Below are positions 46,555-55,027 of a DNA stretch of 64,000 nt, one piece after another. The stretch comes from Rhodanobacteraceae bacterium (GTDB lineage Bacteria > Pseudomonadota > Gammaproteobacteria > Xanthomonadales > SZUA-5), in NCBI GenBank assembly GCA_016717705.1, contig JADKFD010000024.1, forward strand, positions 1-64,000, in the 5' to 3' direction. A program made the position numbers and the translations under genes. Below the pieces are notes generated by a model, which was given only the letters and a program-made list of their open reading frames with translations, was not told the DNA's origin and made no database searches. The first letter of the stretch is position 1. Every line of letters starts with the position of its first letter.

Positions 46555-48876
46555 CTACTTGGCGATCAACACCAACATCGATCGCCCTTGCACGCCATAC
46601 ACGGTCCACTCGCCGCCGATCAGCGCCTCGGAGCCCGGCACGACGACCGTATTGGCGCCCTCGTTCCAGGTGGCGGTGTCGGTCACGCGGTACCACTGCT
46701 TGCCGGTGCCCGGCCACGGCAGGGTGAAGTTCACGTTGCCGCTCCAGCCGTTATAGGCGACATAGATGGCGCTGGCGCTATCGCCGAACTCGCTACCGTC
46801 GATGCGCCAGGCGATGGCGTGGTTGCTGGCGTTGGTGAAGTACGCGGTGTCGGCGACGCCGCCATCCGGCTTGAACCAGCGCAGCTGCTCCATCACGTTG
46901 CCATTGGTATCGCTGCCCGAATAGAAGTTGGTCGGGCGCAAGCTCGGGTGCGCCTTGCGGAAGGCGATCAGCCGGCTGGTGTAGGTCTTGTGGTTGGTCT
47001 CGTCGGCGTCGAAGGTCCAATCCAGCCAGTTGGCGGCCGAATCCAGGTTGTAGACGTTGTTGTTGCCGAACTGGGTGCGCAGCGTTTCGTCGCCGCCGGT
47101 GATCATCGGCACGCCGCCGCTGAGCATCATGAAGGCCAGGCCGGTGCGCGCCGCCTTGCGCTGGTCGGCGGCAATGCCCGCCTGGTCCCAGCTGTGGTTG
47201 GCGTCGTCGCCGCCATCGGAAGGACCGAAGGGCCACGGCTGGAGATTCTGCTTGCTGTTGTAGGCATACAGATCGCGCAGCGTGAAGCCGTCGTGGGCGA
47301 CCATGAAGTTCACGGAATGCCAGGGCTTGCGACCGTCATCGCCATAGAGGTCCGATGAGCCGGCGAAACGGCTGGCCAACTCGGACAGCAGCACGGTCTC
47401 GACGCCAAGCTGGTTCTGCTTCTTGCGCAGAGCGTCACGGTACTTGCCGTTCCATTCGGCCCAGCCGCTCGGGAAGCCGCCGACCTGGTAGCTGTTGCCG
47501 CCGATCGCCCAAGGCTCGGCGATGTGGTCGACACCGCTGCCGCCGCCCGCCGCACGCGGCGGCAGTTCGTTGACGATACGGTTGAGCGCGTTGCCGGCGT
47601 CCATCTTGTCGAAATTGAAACAGCCGTGCTGGCAGGTGTTGCCGAGCACCGAGGCCAGGTCGTAGCGGAAGCCATCGACGCCGAGACTGTCGCGCCAATA
47701 GGCCAACGAGTCGATGATCAGGTTCTGCGCAATCACATTGCGCGTGTTGTAGTTGCCGCCGACACCGGTGTTGTCCCAGGAATACTTGAGATCGCTGGTC
47801 AGCGAGTAGTAGGTCGGGTTGTCCAGGCCGCGCCAGCTCATCACGTTGTAGACGGTCAGGCCGTCGGTGCCACCCCAGGAACCGCCCTCGCCGGTGTGGT
47901 TGTAGACCACATCGATGTAGACCTTGATGCCGGCGTCGTGGAAAGCCTTGACCATCGCTTTCCACTCACGCGTCGGGCCGCCCGCAGTCTTGTCGGAGGA
48001 ATAACGGCGATCCGGCGCGAAGTAATTCAGGGTCATGTAGCCCCAGTAGTTGTCGCCGGCAGCCGAATTGGGATCGACATCGTTGGTGTCGTTCTGCGTT
48101 TCCTGCACCGGCAGGAACTCGACCGCGGTGACACCGAGGCTGGCCAGATAGGCGGCCTTCAGTGCCGCGCCGGCGTAGGTGCCGCGTTGCGCCACCGGGA
48201 CGGAGGAGTCGTTCTTGGTCAGGCCACGCACGTGGACTTCGTAGACCACGTCGTCTTTCAGCGCGCGGGTCGGCTTGGTGCCGATCGGCGTGGTGCTCGG
48301 CGCCAGCACGATGCCCTTGGGCGCGCACGGGCCGCTGTCCTTGGTCCGATGTGTCGCGCCACTGGCGTAGATGGTGCCGTCGGCGCAGGTCGCCGTGTTC
48401 GGGTCCTGGCTGATCTCGACCGCATACGGATCGAGCAACAGTTTGTTCGGATTGAAGCGATTGCCGCTGGCGTCGATGTCGCTGATGAAGCCGGTGCTGC
48501 TGCCCTTGACCCAGGTGCTCACATAGGGCCAGTTCGGGCCCCAGGCGCGATAGCCGTAGTACACGGTGCCGGTCAGACCGTAAGTGGTCTTCAGCGTGGA
48601 AACGACTGCGGTCTTCGACCACACCTGCGTGGCCGCGTCCTTGGTCATCACATATTTGACGACGGGTTGCGCGCCGACCGCAGTCTTGTAGATCCACACC
48701 TCGATGCGCGTGGCGCGCGAGGAATAGACGCGGAAATTGATGTTCGCCTGGGTGGCGTCGTACTTCGCGCCGAGGTTGTGCGTGTTGATCGCCGCGGGCG
48801 CAAGGCTGGCCCAGCACAGGCTCAGGAACAACAGGCACGCGGCGACGGCGCCGCGCTGGCGCAATGACATGAACAT
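46555..48876 (-). CDS. iam: Secreted isoamylase (glycogen debranching, GH13)
   Basis: A 773-residue protein starting at ATG 48876 after GGGGAGGA, with signal peptide AVAACLLFLSLCWASLAPAA. The sequence closely follows the Pseudomonas isoamylase: mature start AINTHNLGAKYDATQANINF, VYYGYRAWGPNWPY, DDVVYEVHVRGLT. GH13 regions: DVVYNHTGEG (I), GVDGFRYDLAS (II, nucleophile Asp), IAEPWAIGGN (III, acid Glu) and VAHDGFTL (IV). It hydrolyses alpha-1,6 branches of glycogen, amylopectin or dextrins outside the cytoplasm. The C-terminal beta-sandwich ends RSMLVLIAK. It stands alone in this region; no maltose transporter or other amylase is adjacent. Confidence 0.93.
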   Translation of the reverse strand: MFMSLRQRGAVAACLLFLSLCWASLAPAAINTHNLGAKYDATQANINFRVYSSRATRIEVWIYKTAVGAQPVVKYVMTKDAATQVWSKTAVVSTLKTTYGLTGTVYYGYRAWGPNWPYVSTWVKGSSTGFISDIDASGNRFNPNKLLLDPYAVEISQDPNTATCADGTIYASGATHRTKDSGPCAPKGIVLAPSTTPIGTKPTRALKDDVVYEVHVRGLTKNDSSVPVAQRGTYAGAALKAAYLASLGVTAVEFLPVQETQNDTNDVDPNSAAGDNYWGYMTLNYFAPDRRYSSDKTAGGPTREWKAMVKAFHDAGIKVYIDVVYNHTGEGGSWGGTDGLTVYNVMSWRGLDNPTYYSLTSDLKYSWDNTGVGGNYNTRNVIAQNLIIDSLAYWRDSLGVDGFRYDLASVLGNTCQHGCFNFDKMDAGNALNRIVNELPPRAAGGGSGVDHIAEPWAIGGNSYQVGGFPSGWAEWNGKYRDALRKKQNQLGVETVLLSELASRFAGSSDLYGDDGRKPWHSVNFMVAHDGFTLRDLYAYNSKQNLQPWPFGPSDGGDDANHSWDQAGIAADQRKAARTGLAFMMLSGGVPMITGGDETLRTQFGNNNVYNLDSAANWLDWTFDADETNHKTYTSRLIAFRKAHPSLRPTNFYSGSDTNGNVMEQLRWFKPDGGVADTAYFTNASNHAIAWRIDGSEFGDSASAIYVAYNGWSGNVNFTLPWPGTGKQWYRVTDTATWNEGANTVVVPGSEALIGGEWTVYGVQGRSMLVLIAK

Positions 48877-49316
48877 GCAATCCTCCCCAGGAATGTGGTG
48901 CGCCGCGATCCACTCGCGCCCTGCCCCCAAGGCAGTGCGACCGATCGTCTGCGCGGTGCGAATTACACCTGCTAAACCGGCCGTTGGCTGAACCGCGAGC
49001 GAAATTGCAAACGTATACATCGCGCTTTGACCTGAGATTGCCGACCAACGGTAGCGGCGCGTGCCCATTGCACCGATGGCGGCGAGGGTGTGTGGCAAGT
49101 CCCGCCGGGCGTCGCGCGTAACGGCATTGGGGCGCAGACGACCATCGAGGACGCGCGTACCCGGCCTACCACGGCTTGGGCAGCGCGGCCACGGCGCGCG
49201 GGTTGCCCGGACGTGCGGCAAGCGTGTTCGCGCCGACGGCCGCGGCGGATCCGCCGAACCCAACCGCGCCCTCCCCCGCTACAATGACGCCGTCATCCAG
49301 ACCCCGAACCGCGCCA
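48877..49316. other. Divergent intergenic region, isoamylase / Mpo1-like
   Basis: No gene is supported in these 440 bases, though frames stay open through it. Around 49004 there is TTGCAAACGTATACA, slightly AT-rich and reminiscent of a LacI/GalR-type half site, which could serve the isoamylase promoter. This is a weak match. Confidence 0.3.
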
Positions 49317-49835
49317 ATGAAATCGCTGGTCGAGCAACTCTCCCAATACGCGGCCTATCACCGCGATGCGCGCAATATCGCCACGCATTTCGTCGGCATT
49401 CCGATGATCGTGGTTGCCGTCACCGTGCTGCTGGCGCGGCCGCTGGTCCTGATCGCCGGATTCGGTGTTTCTCCAGCCAGTCTGGCCGTTCTGGTTGCTG
49501 CGGGCTACTACCTGATGTTGGACTTGCGTTACGGCGTGGCGATGACGCTGCTGCTCACCCTCTCGCTGTGGATCGCGATGCAGCTGGCGGTGCAACCGAT
49601 GGCAATCTGGCTCGGTTCGGGCATCGGCCTGTTCGTTGTCGGCTGGGCGCTGCAGTTCATCGGCCACTACTACGAGGGCCGCAAGCCAGCCTTCGCCGAC
49701 GATCTGATGGGGCTGGCGATCGGTCCGCTGTTCGTCCTGGCCGAGGCCGGGTTCAACCTCGGCCTGCGCGACGAGGTCCGCGGCGCGATCGAAGCGCGAG
49801 TGGGGCCGGTGCGACGGGCCTCGGTCGCCGCGTAG
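49317..49835 (+). CDS. Mpo1-like (DUF962) membrane protein
   Basis: A 172-residue protein starting MKSLVEQLSQYAAYHRD. Conserved family blocks: THFVGIPMIVVAV near residue 25 and FIGHYYEGRKPAFADDLMGL near 120; four hydrophobic helices. Yeast Mpo1 is an iron-dependent dioxygenase acting on 2-hydroxy fatty acids; bacterial members are little studied. The His residues of HFVGIP and HYYEG are the likely metal ligands. It seems a single gene. Confidence 0.85.
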   Translation: MKSLVEQLSQYAAYHRDARNIATHFVGIPMIVVAVTVLLARPLVLIAGFGVSPASLAVLVAAGYYLMLDLRYGVAMTLLLTLSLWIAMQLAVQPMAIWLGSGIGLFVVGWALQFIGHYYEGRKPAFADDLMGLAIGPLFVLAEAGFNLGLRDEVRGAIEARVGPVRRASVAA

Positions 49836-49862
49836 TGCCGGTCGCCGCGCACACGGCTTGAG

Positions 49863-49902
49863 AGTAGGTCACGTTGGCCGCGCAGCGGACTACGTGACCT
49901 AC
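49863..49902. repeat. Palindromic repeat family C, single copy
   Basis: GTAGGTCACGTTGGCCGCGC with CGGACTACGTGACCTAC; arms GTAGGTCACGT and ACGTGACCTAC. It lies just downstream of the Mpo1-like gene and 26 bases before the sulfotransferase start. Confidence 0.8.
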
Positions 49903-49927
49903 CACTTTCACAACTGGAATCCATCGT

Positions 49928-51496
49928 TTGAACGCCCCTGACCCGATCGCCAGCTCCCGCGCGCGCCGCCAGTTTCAGCGTGCCGAGGCCTATCTCGCGA
50001 GCGGCGACGCTGCCGCCGCGGCATTGGCTCTTGAAGCGACGCTGAAAGAACAGCCCGGCCACGTTCCTGCGCTGCTCAAGCTCTCCGCCCTGCACTTGAT
50101 GGCTGGTCGCTACACCCCGGCTCTCGAGTTGACCCTGCGCGCCGCGCGACAAACGATCGAATCGCCCGGCATCGCGTTGCAGCTGATCGGCCAGTTGGTC
50201 GCTCTGGGTCAGTCGCCGATGGTGCTCGACATCTGCAGCCAGTTGCCGCCGGCCATGTGGGATTCGGCCAATTCGCTGGCCAGCGTGGCGCAGCAACTGA
50301 GTCGCATCGGCGCCAATCGGCAGGCGCGCGCCTATTCGCTGGCGGCGATCAAGAAAGACCCGAAGCATCCGCCGAGCCTGTACATGGCGGCCAACATCGA
50401 GGTCTTCTTCGGCGAGATCGATTTCGCCGCGGAGTTGCTGGAACGCGCGCTGGCGTTGTATCCGGATCTGGTCGACGCGCATTGGCTGCTGTCGCGCCTG
50501 CGCCGGCCGAATCCGGCGCCGCGCATCGCGCGCATCGAAAAAGCGTTGACGCGCGTGGCGCCGGGCGAGGACGAAGCCTTCCTCGCCTATGCCCTGCATA
50601 ACGAATTGCACGACACGCGCGACTATCCGCGCGCCTGGGCGGCGCTGGAACGCGCCTGTCGCGCCAAGCGCTCGCGCCTGAACTACGACGACGCCAGGGA
50701 CGCGGAGTTGTTTGCGCGACTGCACGAATGGACTGCCGCGGAAATCGCGGCTGCCGTGGGCACTGAAGAGCGCTCGCTGACGCCGATCTTCGTCGTCGGC
50801 ATGCACCGCAGCGGCACCACCCTGGTCGAACGCATCCTCGGCGGCCATTCGCAGATCTCCGCGGCCGGCGAAACCTACGAACTGCCGACGCAACTGCGCT
50901 CCGCCAGCGGGCTTTACCGGCAGTCGGTGATCGATATCGAGTTCGTCGCCGCGCGCGCCCGGCTCGACTATCGCAAGATCGGCAGCAACTACCTGGCAGG
51001 CATGCGCTGGCGCAGCCGCCAGCGGCCTTTCGTCACCGACAAGCTGCCGTCGAACTTCCTCAACATCGGATTCATCGCGCAAGCGCTGCCGCACGCGCGC
51101 ATCGTGCACGTCTGTCGCGATCCGATCGACATCGGCTTGTCCAATCTGCGCACGCTGTTCACCACGGCTTGCCCGTATTCCTACGACCAGCGCGAGTTCG
51201 TCGAGTACTACCGCCGGCATGAGCGATTGATGGCGCACTGGCGCGCATTGCTGCCCGATCGCATCCTCGACGTGCAGTATCAGGACGTCGTTGCCGATCC
51301 ATTGGGACAGGCCCGGCGCATGGCGGAGTTCTGCGGCCTGCCCTTCGAAGCGACGATGATCGAGATCGAACGCAGCAACGATCCGGTGGCCACCGCCAGC
51401 AGCGTGCTGCTGCGCGACGGCATCCGCAGCGACCGCTCGCGCCTGTGGAGCGTCTACGCCGAGCAGATGCGGCCGCTGGTCGAGGCGTTTTCGTAG
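49928..51496 (+). CDS. TPR-sulfotransferase family protein
   Basis: A 522-residue protein. Residues 10-275 are TPR-type helical pairs (FQRAEAYLASGDAAAAALAL and later repeats). Residues 285-520 are a P-loop sulfotransferase: PAPS-binding GMHRSGTTLVERIL (291-304), GETYELP, DKLPSNFLNIGFI and VHVCRDPIDIGLSNLR as the 3'-phosphate site. It probably moves sulfate from PAPS onto a glycan, lipid or tyrosine; the substrate is unknown. The start is TTG at 49928, a codon sometimes used in GC-rich genomes. No secretion signal. Confidence 0.85.
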   Translation: MNAPDPIASSRARRQFQRAEAYLASGDAAAAALALEATLKEQPGHVPALLKLSALHLMAGRYTPALELTLRAARQTIESPGIALQLIGQLVALGQSPMVLDICSQLPPAMWDSANSLASVAQQLSRIGANRQARAYSLAAIKKDPKHPPSLYMAANIEVFFGEIDFAAELLERALALYPDLVDAHWLLSRLRRPNPAPRIARIEKALTRVAPGEDEAFLAYALHNELHDTRDYPRAWAALERACRAKRSRLNYDDARDAELFARLHEWTAAEIAAAVGTEERSLTPIFVVGMHRSGTTLVERILGGHSQISAAGETYELPTQLRSASGLYRQSVIDIEFVAARARLDYRKIGSNYLAGMRWRSRQRPFVTDKLPSNFLNIGFIAQALPHARIVHVCRDPIDIGLSNLRTLFTTACPYSYDQREFVEYYRRHERLMAHWRALLPDRILDVQYQDVVADPLGQARRMAEFCGLPFEATMIEIERSNDPVATASSVLLRDGIRSDRSRLWSVYAEQMRPLVEAFS

Positions 51497-51501
51497 GACA
51501 A

Positions 51502-51579
51502 GCATCGCGCGCAAGCGCGCTCCTACAATTCCTGCGTGAATTCTCGGCAAATTTGTAGGAGCGCGCTCGCGCGCGATGC
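51502..51579. repeat. Inverted REP pair (family B)
   Basis: Arms GCATCGCGCGCAAGCGCGCT and its reverse-complement counterpart around the spacer TTCCTGCGTGAATTCTCGG, very like the copy at 43719. It separates the sulfotransferase from the convergent membrane-protein gene. Confidence 0.85.
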
Positions 51580-51608
51580 TCTTGAACGCGGGCAAGGCCC
51601 GCTCCAAT

Positions 51609-52040
51609 TCACCGGCGCAGCGACCTCAGATTCCCGATCAACTCGGCCAGGCTGCCGCGATACAGCCAGCCCAGGCCGCCCATGAAATACAGCGGCGTCG
51701 ATGCGTGAAAGTTGTCTGCCCGATAGATCGGGTTGCCCATCAAGCTGTGGTAAGCGACGTAAATGCCGTCGATCACGAACCAGGCGATGACCAGCGCAAG
51801 CAAGACGTCGACGAATGCCAGCGTCGACGGCTGCTGCACGCATCGCCACAGCGCACGCACGCCGGAGGGCGCGAGCACATAGGTCAGAGTGCCCATCAAC
51901 AGGGTGATGCCGAGGTCCCAATCGCCGATGTTGTAGTTGAGCGCGCCATAGATCAGCCAGCTCATCGGGATGCAGAAGGTGAGCAGTTTCCATGGTCGCA
52001 CGAGTTCGCGCAGCGCGCTGATGTCCGGGATCGCGTGCAT
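51609..52040 (-). CDS. Four-helix membrane protein of unknown function
   Basis: A 143-residue protein (MHAIPDISALRELVRPWKLL). Helices lie near 18-36, 42-58, 74-95 and 115-130, with a WLIYGALNYNIGDWD block and a FVIDGIYVAYHSL block. I do not recognise the family. It begins about 330 bases downstream of thrC and is probably separate from it. Confidence 0.65.
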   Translation of the reverse strand: MHAIPDISALRELVRPWKLLTFCIPMSWLIYGALNYNIGDWDLGITLLMGTLTYVLAPSGVRALWRCVQQPSTLAFVDVLLALVIAWFVIDGIYVAYHSLMGNPIYRADNFHASTPLYFMGGLGWLYRGSLAELIGNLRSLRR

Positions 52041-52368
52041 GGGTCCTTACACCTCGAGCAACAGCCGCCTGCAGCAGGCGATCGCGTGATGTTGCCGTTC
52101 GCGCATCGGCGCCGGCAAGACCTGCCCCAGTGAAAACGGTAGCCGGCGCTGCGTGGTCTTCCGCTGCCGATCAGCGCGGACGTACTGAGCCGGGACCAGC
52201 GCAGCGGCAGCAATCACCGACATTGTCCCTGACACCTCTCACCGAACATGCCGCAAATCATTGATCTTACTGTGGGCACGGATTTACTCCGCGAGAGCTT
52301 TCGCGGAATAAACCCGCCCCACAGCTTCGCTGCGCGAATCAGCGCAGCGTCGGGGGTGACCCACACTG
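52041..52368. other. Intergenic region with nested inverted repeat
   Basis: This gap holds a 55-base nested palindrome at 52270-52324: CTGTGGG pairs with CCCCACAG at the outside, TTTACTCCGCGA with TCGCGGAATAAA inside. It could terminate or stabilise the thrABC mRNA end. No gene is supported. Confidence 0.6.
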
Positions 52369-53703
52369 CTACCAGCCCTGCTCCAGCCGCGCCACCAGCG
52401 CATCCTTGCTCGCCACCAGCTGCTCGCTGTGGCTCGGCCGCTGCAGCAATTCGGCGAGTGCCGGCGGCGGCGCCACCGGATGACCTACCAGCGGTTCGAC
52501 GACGTCATTGAACTTGGCTGGATGAGCGGTGGCGACCAGCAGCATGCGGCCACGCGCGCCGCCATCGCGCAGGCGCTGGTGCACTTCGGCGGCGCAGGCG
52601 GTATGCGGGCAATACACCTGGCCGTGGCGCGATTCGCCGGCGGCGATCCAGCGGCGGATGGTGGCGTCGTCGACGCTGTGCGCGTGGATGCCGCTCTGGC
52701 GCAGGTTGCGTTCGCGGAACAGCCAGGCGAGTCGTTCGAAGTTGCTCGGATCGCCGACATCCATGGCGTTGGCCAGCGTCGCCACGCTCGGTCGGCCGTG
52801 GTATTCGCCGCCGCCGAAAAAGTCCGGCAAGGTGCGGTTGGCGTTGGTGGCGAAGTGAATGTCGCCAATCGGCAACCCCATCTCGCGCACCAGGATCGCG
52901 GCCAAGGCGTTGCCGAGGTTGCCGGTCGGAATGATCAGCGTTGGCAGTTCGGCCGATTCCCCATTCCCGATTCCCGATTCCCGCCGCAACTTCAGCGCCG
53001 CATACGCGTAATACGCCATCTGCGGCAGCAGCCGTCCCAGCGAGATGCTGTTGGCGCTGGTCAGCGCAAAGCGCGCCGCCAGGTGCCGATCAGCCAGCAT
53101 TGCCTTCACCATGCGCTGGCAATCGTCGAAGTTGCCATCAATCTTGAGTGCATGGACATTGTCGCCAAAGGCGCCCAACTGATGCGCCTGGCGCGCCGAC
53201 ACGCGGCCGTCGGGATAGAGAATGACCACGCGGAAGCCCGGTCGGCGATGAAACGCCGCCGCGACGGCGCCGCCGGTGTCGCCAGACGTGGCCACCAGCA
53301 CCGTTTTCCGTTCGTCGTCGGGCCGACGCAGCCGCGCCAGGCAGGTCGCCAGGAAGCGCGCCGCGAAATCCTTGAACGCCGCGGTGGGACCATGGAACAG
53401 TTCCAGCAGGTAGCTCTCGCCCTCCGCGCTCGGCGGCAACGCCACAATCGGACACGGCAGATCGAGTGCCTCGCGGCAAATCGCACCCAGCTGCGGCACC
53501 AGACTGCTGCCGGCGAAGAACGGCGCCAGCAGACGCTCGGCAATTGCCGGCAAGGTCGTCAGACCGTCGAAATCGGCCACCTTGACGCTTGGCCGGCGCT
53601 CCGGCACATACAGGCCGCCGTCGGCCGCAAGACCCGCGGAGAGCGCGGCGTCGAGGGTTACCGGCCATTCCTGGCGCAGATCACGGGTGCTGAAGTAGCG
53701 CAT
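52369..53703 (-). CDS. thrC: Threonine synthase
   Basis: A 444-residue fold-type II PLP enzyme starting MRYFSTRDLRQEWPV. The PLP-binding Lys is in HGPTAAFKDFAARFL; SGDTGGAVAAAF and PTGNLGNALAA bind the cofactor phosphate and ring. It converts O-phosphohomoserine to threonine. Around codons 241-250 the coding sequence holds an inserted-looking RRESGIGNGES, encoded by the direct repeat GATTCCCGATTCCC (52954-52983) that elsewhere in the window is an intergenic repeat. Last gene of thrABC. Confidence 0.93.
   Translation of the reverse strand: MRYFSTRDLRQEWPVTLDAALSAGLAADGGLYVPERRPSVKVADFDGLTTLPAIAERLLAPFFAGSSLVPQLGAICREALDLPCPIVALPPSAEGESYLLELFHGPTAAFKDFAARFLATCLARLRRPDDERKTVLVATSGDTGGAVAAAFHRRPGFRVVILYPDGRVSARQAHQLGAFGDNVHALKIDGNFDDCQRMVKAMLADRHLAARFALTSANSISLGRLLPQMAYYAYAALKLRRESGIGNGESAELPTLIIPTGNLGNALAAILVREMGLPIGDIHFATNANRTLPDFFGGGEYHGRPSVATLANAMDVGDPSNFERLAWLFRERNLRQSGIHAHSVDDATIRRWIAAGESRHGQVYCPHTACAAEVHQRLRDGGARGRMLLVATAHPAKFNDVVEPLVGHPVAPPPALAELLQRPSHSEQLVASKDALVARLEQGW
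52954..52983. repeat. GGGAATC microsatellite inside thrC
   Basis: Reading as CGATTCCCCATTCCCGATTC and on, this is the same (GGGAATC)n sequence seen between DUF72 and greB at 62135-62226. It stays in frame and encodes a Gly/Ser/Asn-rich loop. Confidence 0.7.
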
Positions 53704-53776
53704 GGATTTCCCCGATGAAACAGTGGAAGTCGTTGAATTCGAGCGGCGCGCGCGCGTGCGGTCACGGTCCGTATCT

Positions 53777-53850
53777 GGATCGCCGAGTTGCACTCGGCGC
53801 CTTTTGAGTGGCCGCGAAAATCAACAGCGCCGACTGCAAGTCGGCGATCC
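53777..53850. repeat. Twin hairpins between thrB and thrC
   Basis: GGATCGCCGAGTTGCACTCG and on (53777-53800) and GCGCCGACTGCAAGTCGGCG and on (53827-53850) are inverted copies of each other with two compensating changes, and each is itself a small hairpin (GCCGA...TCGGC). In the 196-base thrB-thrC gap it could set the relative expression of thrC. Confidence 0.75.
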
Positions 53851-53899
53851 GGAAAGCTATCGGCATCGTCGAACCCCGTGGCGCCCTCGATCCTGCTCT

Positions 53900-54847
53900 T
53901 CAGGCACGGCTGACCACTTGCGCTCCCGCGTTGGCTACCGCGCTGACAATGATATCGCTGGCCAGCCCGGCCTCGGCGAAGGCGTTGGCCATGGCAAGAC
54001 CGGCGTCAGCCGCGGCACCGCGATCCTCGAACCAGGCGAACACGCTGGGTCCGGCGCCGGAGATCGACGCGCCGAGCGCGCCGGCGTCCAGCGCAGCCTG
54101 CTTGACTGCGGCGAAGCCCGGGATCAGTGCGGCGCGCCGCGGTTCGATCAGCACATCGCGCAATCCACGCCTGATCAAGCTGAAATCCGCGGTGAAGCAG
54201 CCCGCCAGCACCAGCGCCAGACCTTCGCTCTGGGAGACAAACTCACCCAGCGCATAGACACCGCGCAGGGCCTCGCGCGCCTTGCGCGTCTCCAGCACGA
54301 AATGCGGATGCACCAGCACCGCGATCAGCCCCGGCGGCACCGGGATCGGCACCAGCCGGTCGACTGTCGCCAACACCAGTCCGCCAAGCAGTTGCGGGCC
54401 GACATTGTCGCCGTGCAGGCTGCCGCTGGCGGCGCGCTCGCCTTCCAGCGCATGCGGATACAGTTGCTGCGGCGTCAGCGGCTCGTCCAGCAGCGCGTTC
54501 ACGGCGGTCAGGGCAGCGGTGGCCGATGCGGCTGATCCACCGAGGCCGGAGCCCAGCGGAATGCCCTTGTCGATCTGAAGCTCGATACCAAAGTCCAGCC
54601 CCAGCGCCGCATGCAGCGAAGCCACCGCGCGCGCCGCCGTATTGTTCTCGGGATCGAATGGCAGATCCGTGACCACACCACGGATCGCGGTCACCCGCAC
54701 CACCGGCTCGTCGATGCGCGTCGCCGTCACCGTGTCGCCAATGCCCTCCAGCGCATGCCCGAGCAAGTCGAATCCGACCGCGACATTGCCGACGCTGGCG
54801 GGGGCGAAGGCGGTGGCGCTGCGGGGCGGAGCGGCGTTAGTCGGCAT
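53900..54847 (-). CDS. thrB: Homoserine kinase
   Basis: A 315-residue GHMP kinase from ATG 54847 (MPTNAAPPRSATAFAPASVG). ATP-binding motif IPLGSGLGGSAASA near residue 95, N-terminal GNVAVGFDLLGHAL, and C-terminal GASISGAGPSVFAW. It makes O-phosphohomoserine from homoserine and ATP. An ATG ten codons upstream (54877) is possible but less likely. Separated from thrA by 180 bases. Confidence 0.93.
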   Translation of the reverse strand: MPTNAAPPRSATAFAPASVGNVAVGFDLLGHALEGIGDTVTATRIDEPVVRVTAIRGVVTDLPFDPENNTAARAVASLHAALGLDFGIELQIDKGIPLGSGLGGSAASATAALTAVNALLDEPLTPQQLYPHALEGERAASGSLHGDNVGPQLLGGLVLATVDRLVPIPVPPGLIAVLVHPHFVLETRKAREALRGVYALGEFVSQSEGLALVLAGCFTADFSLIRRGLRDVLIEPRRAALIPGFAAVKQAALDAGALGASISGAGPSVFAWFEDRGAAADAGLAMANAFAEAGLASDIIVSAVANAGAQVVSRA

Positions 54848-55027
54848 TGACGACTCCGAAAGCGGGGCAGGGGTCATGGGTCAGGGGGGCTGCCTCAAGG
54901 CACGCGCAAACATCGTCGTGAATACAGCGACCGCGCGTAGCGACCGGCCTGAGCCACACGACAGCGGTCGTCAGTGCTCCGAGCTTGGTCCCCTGCCCCC
55001 TGCCCCCTGCCCCGTTGCTCCAGCGAT
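54848..55027. other. thrA-thrB intergenic gap
   Basis: A 180-base gap within the operon with C-runs (CCCCTGCCCCCTGCCCCCTG around 54994). No gene or clear hairpin is seen. Confidence 0.4.

Noticed and set aside
48877..49263. N-terminal extension of the isoamylase
   Set aside because: A signal peptide and a strong ribosome site mark the ATG at 48876; the upstream part is Arg/Pro-rich and unlike coding sequence.
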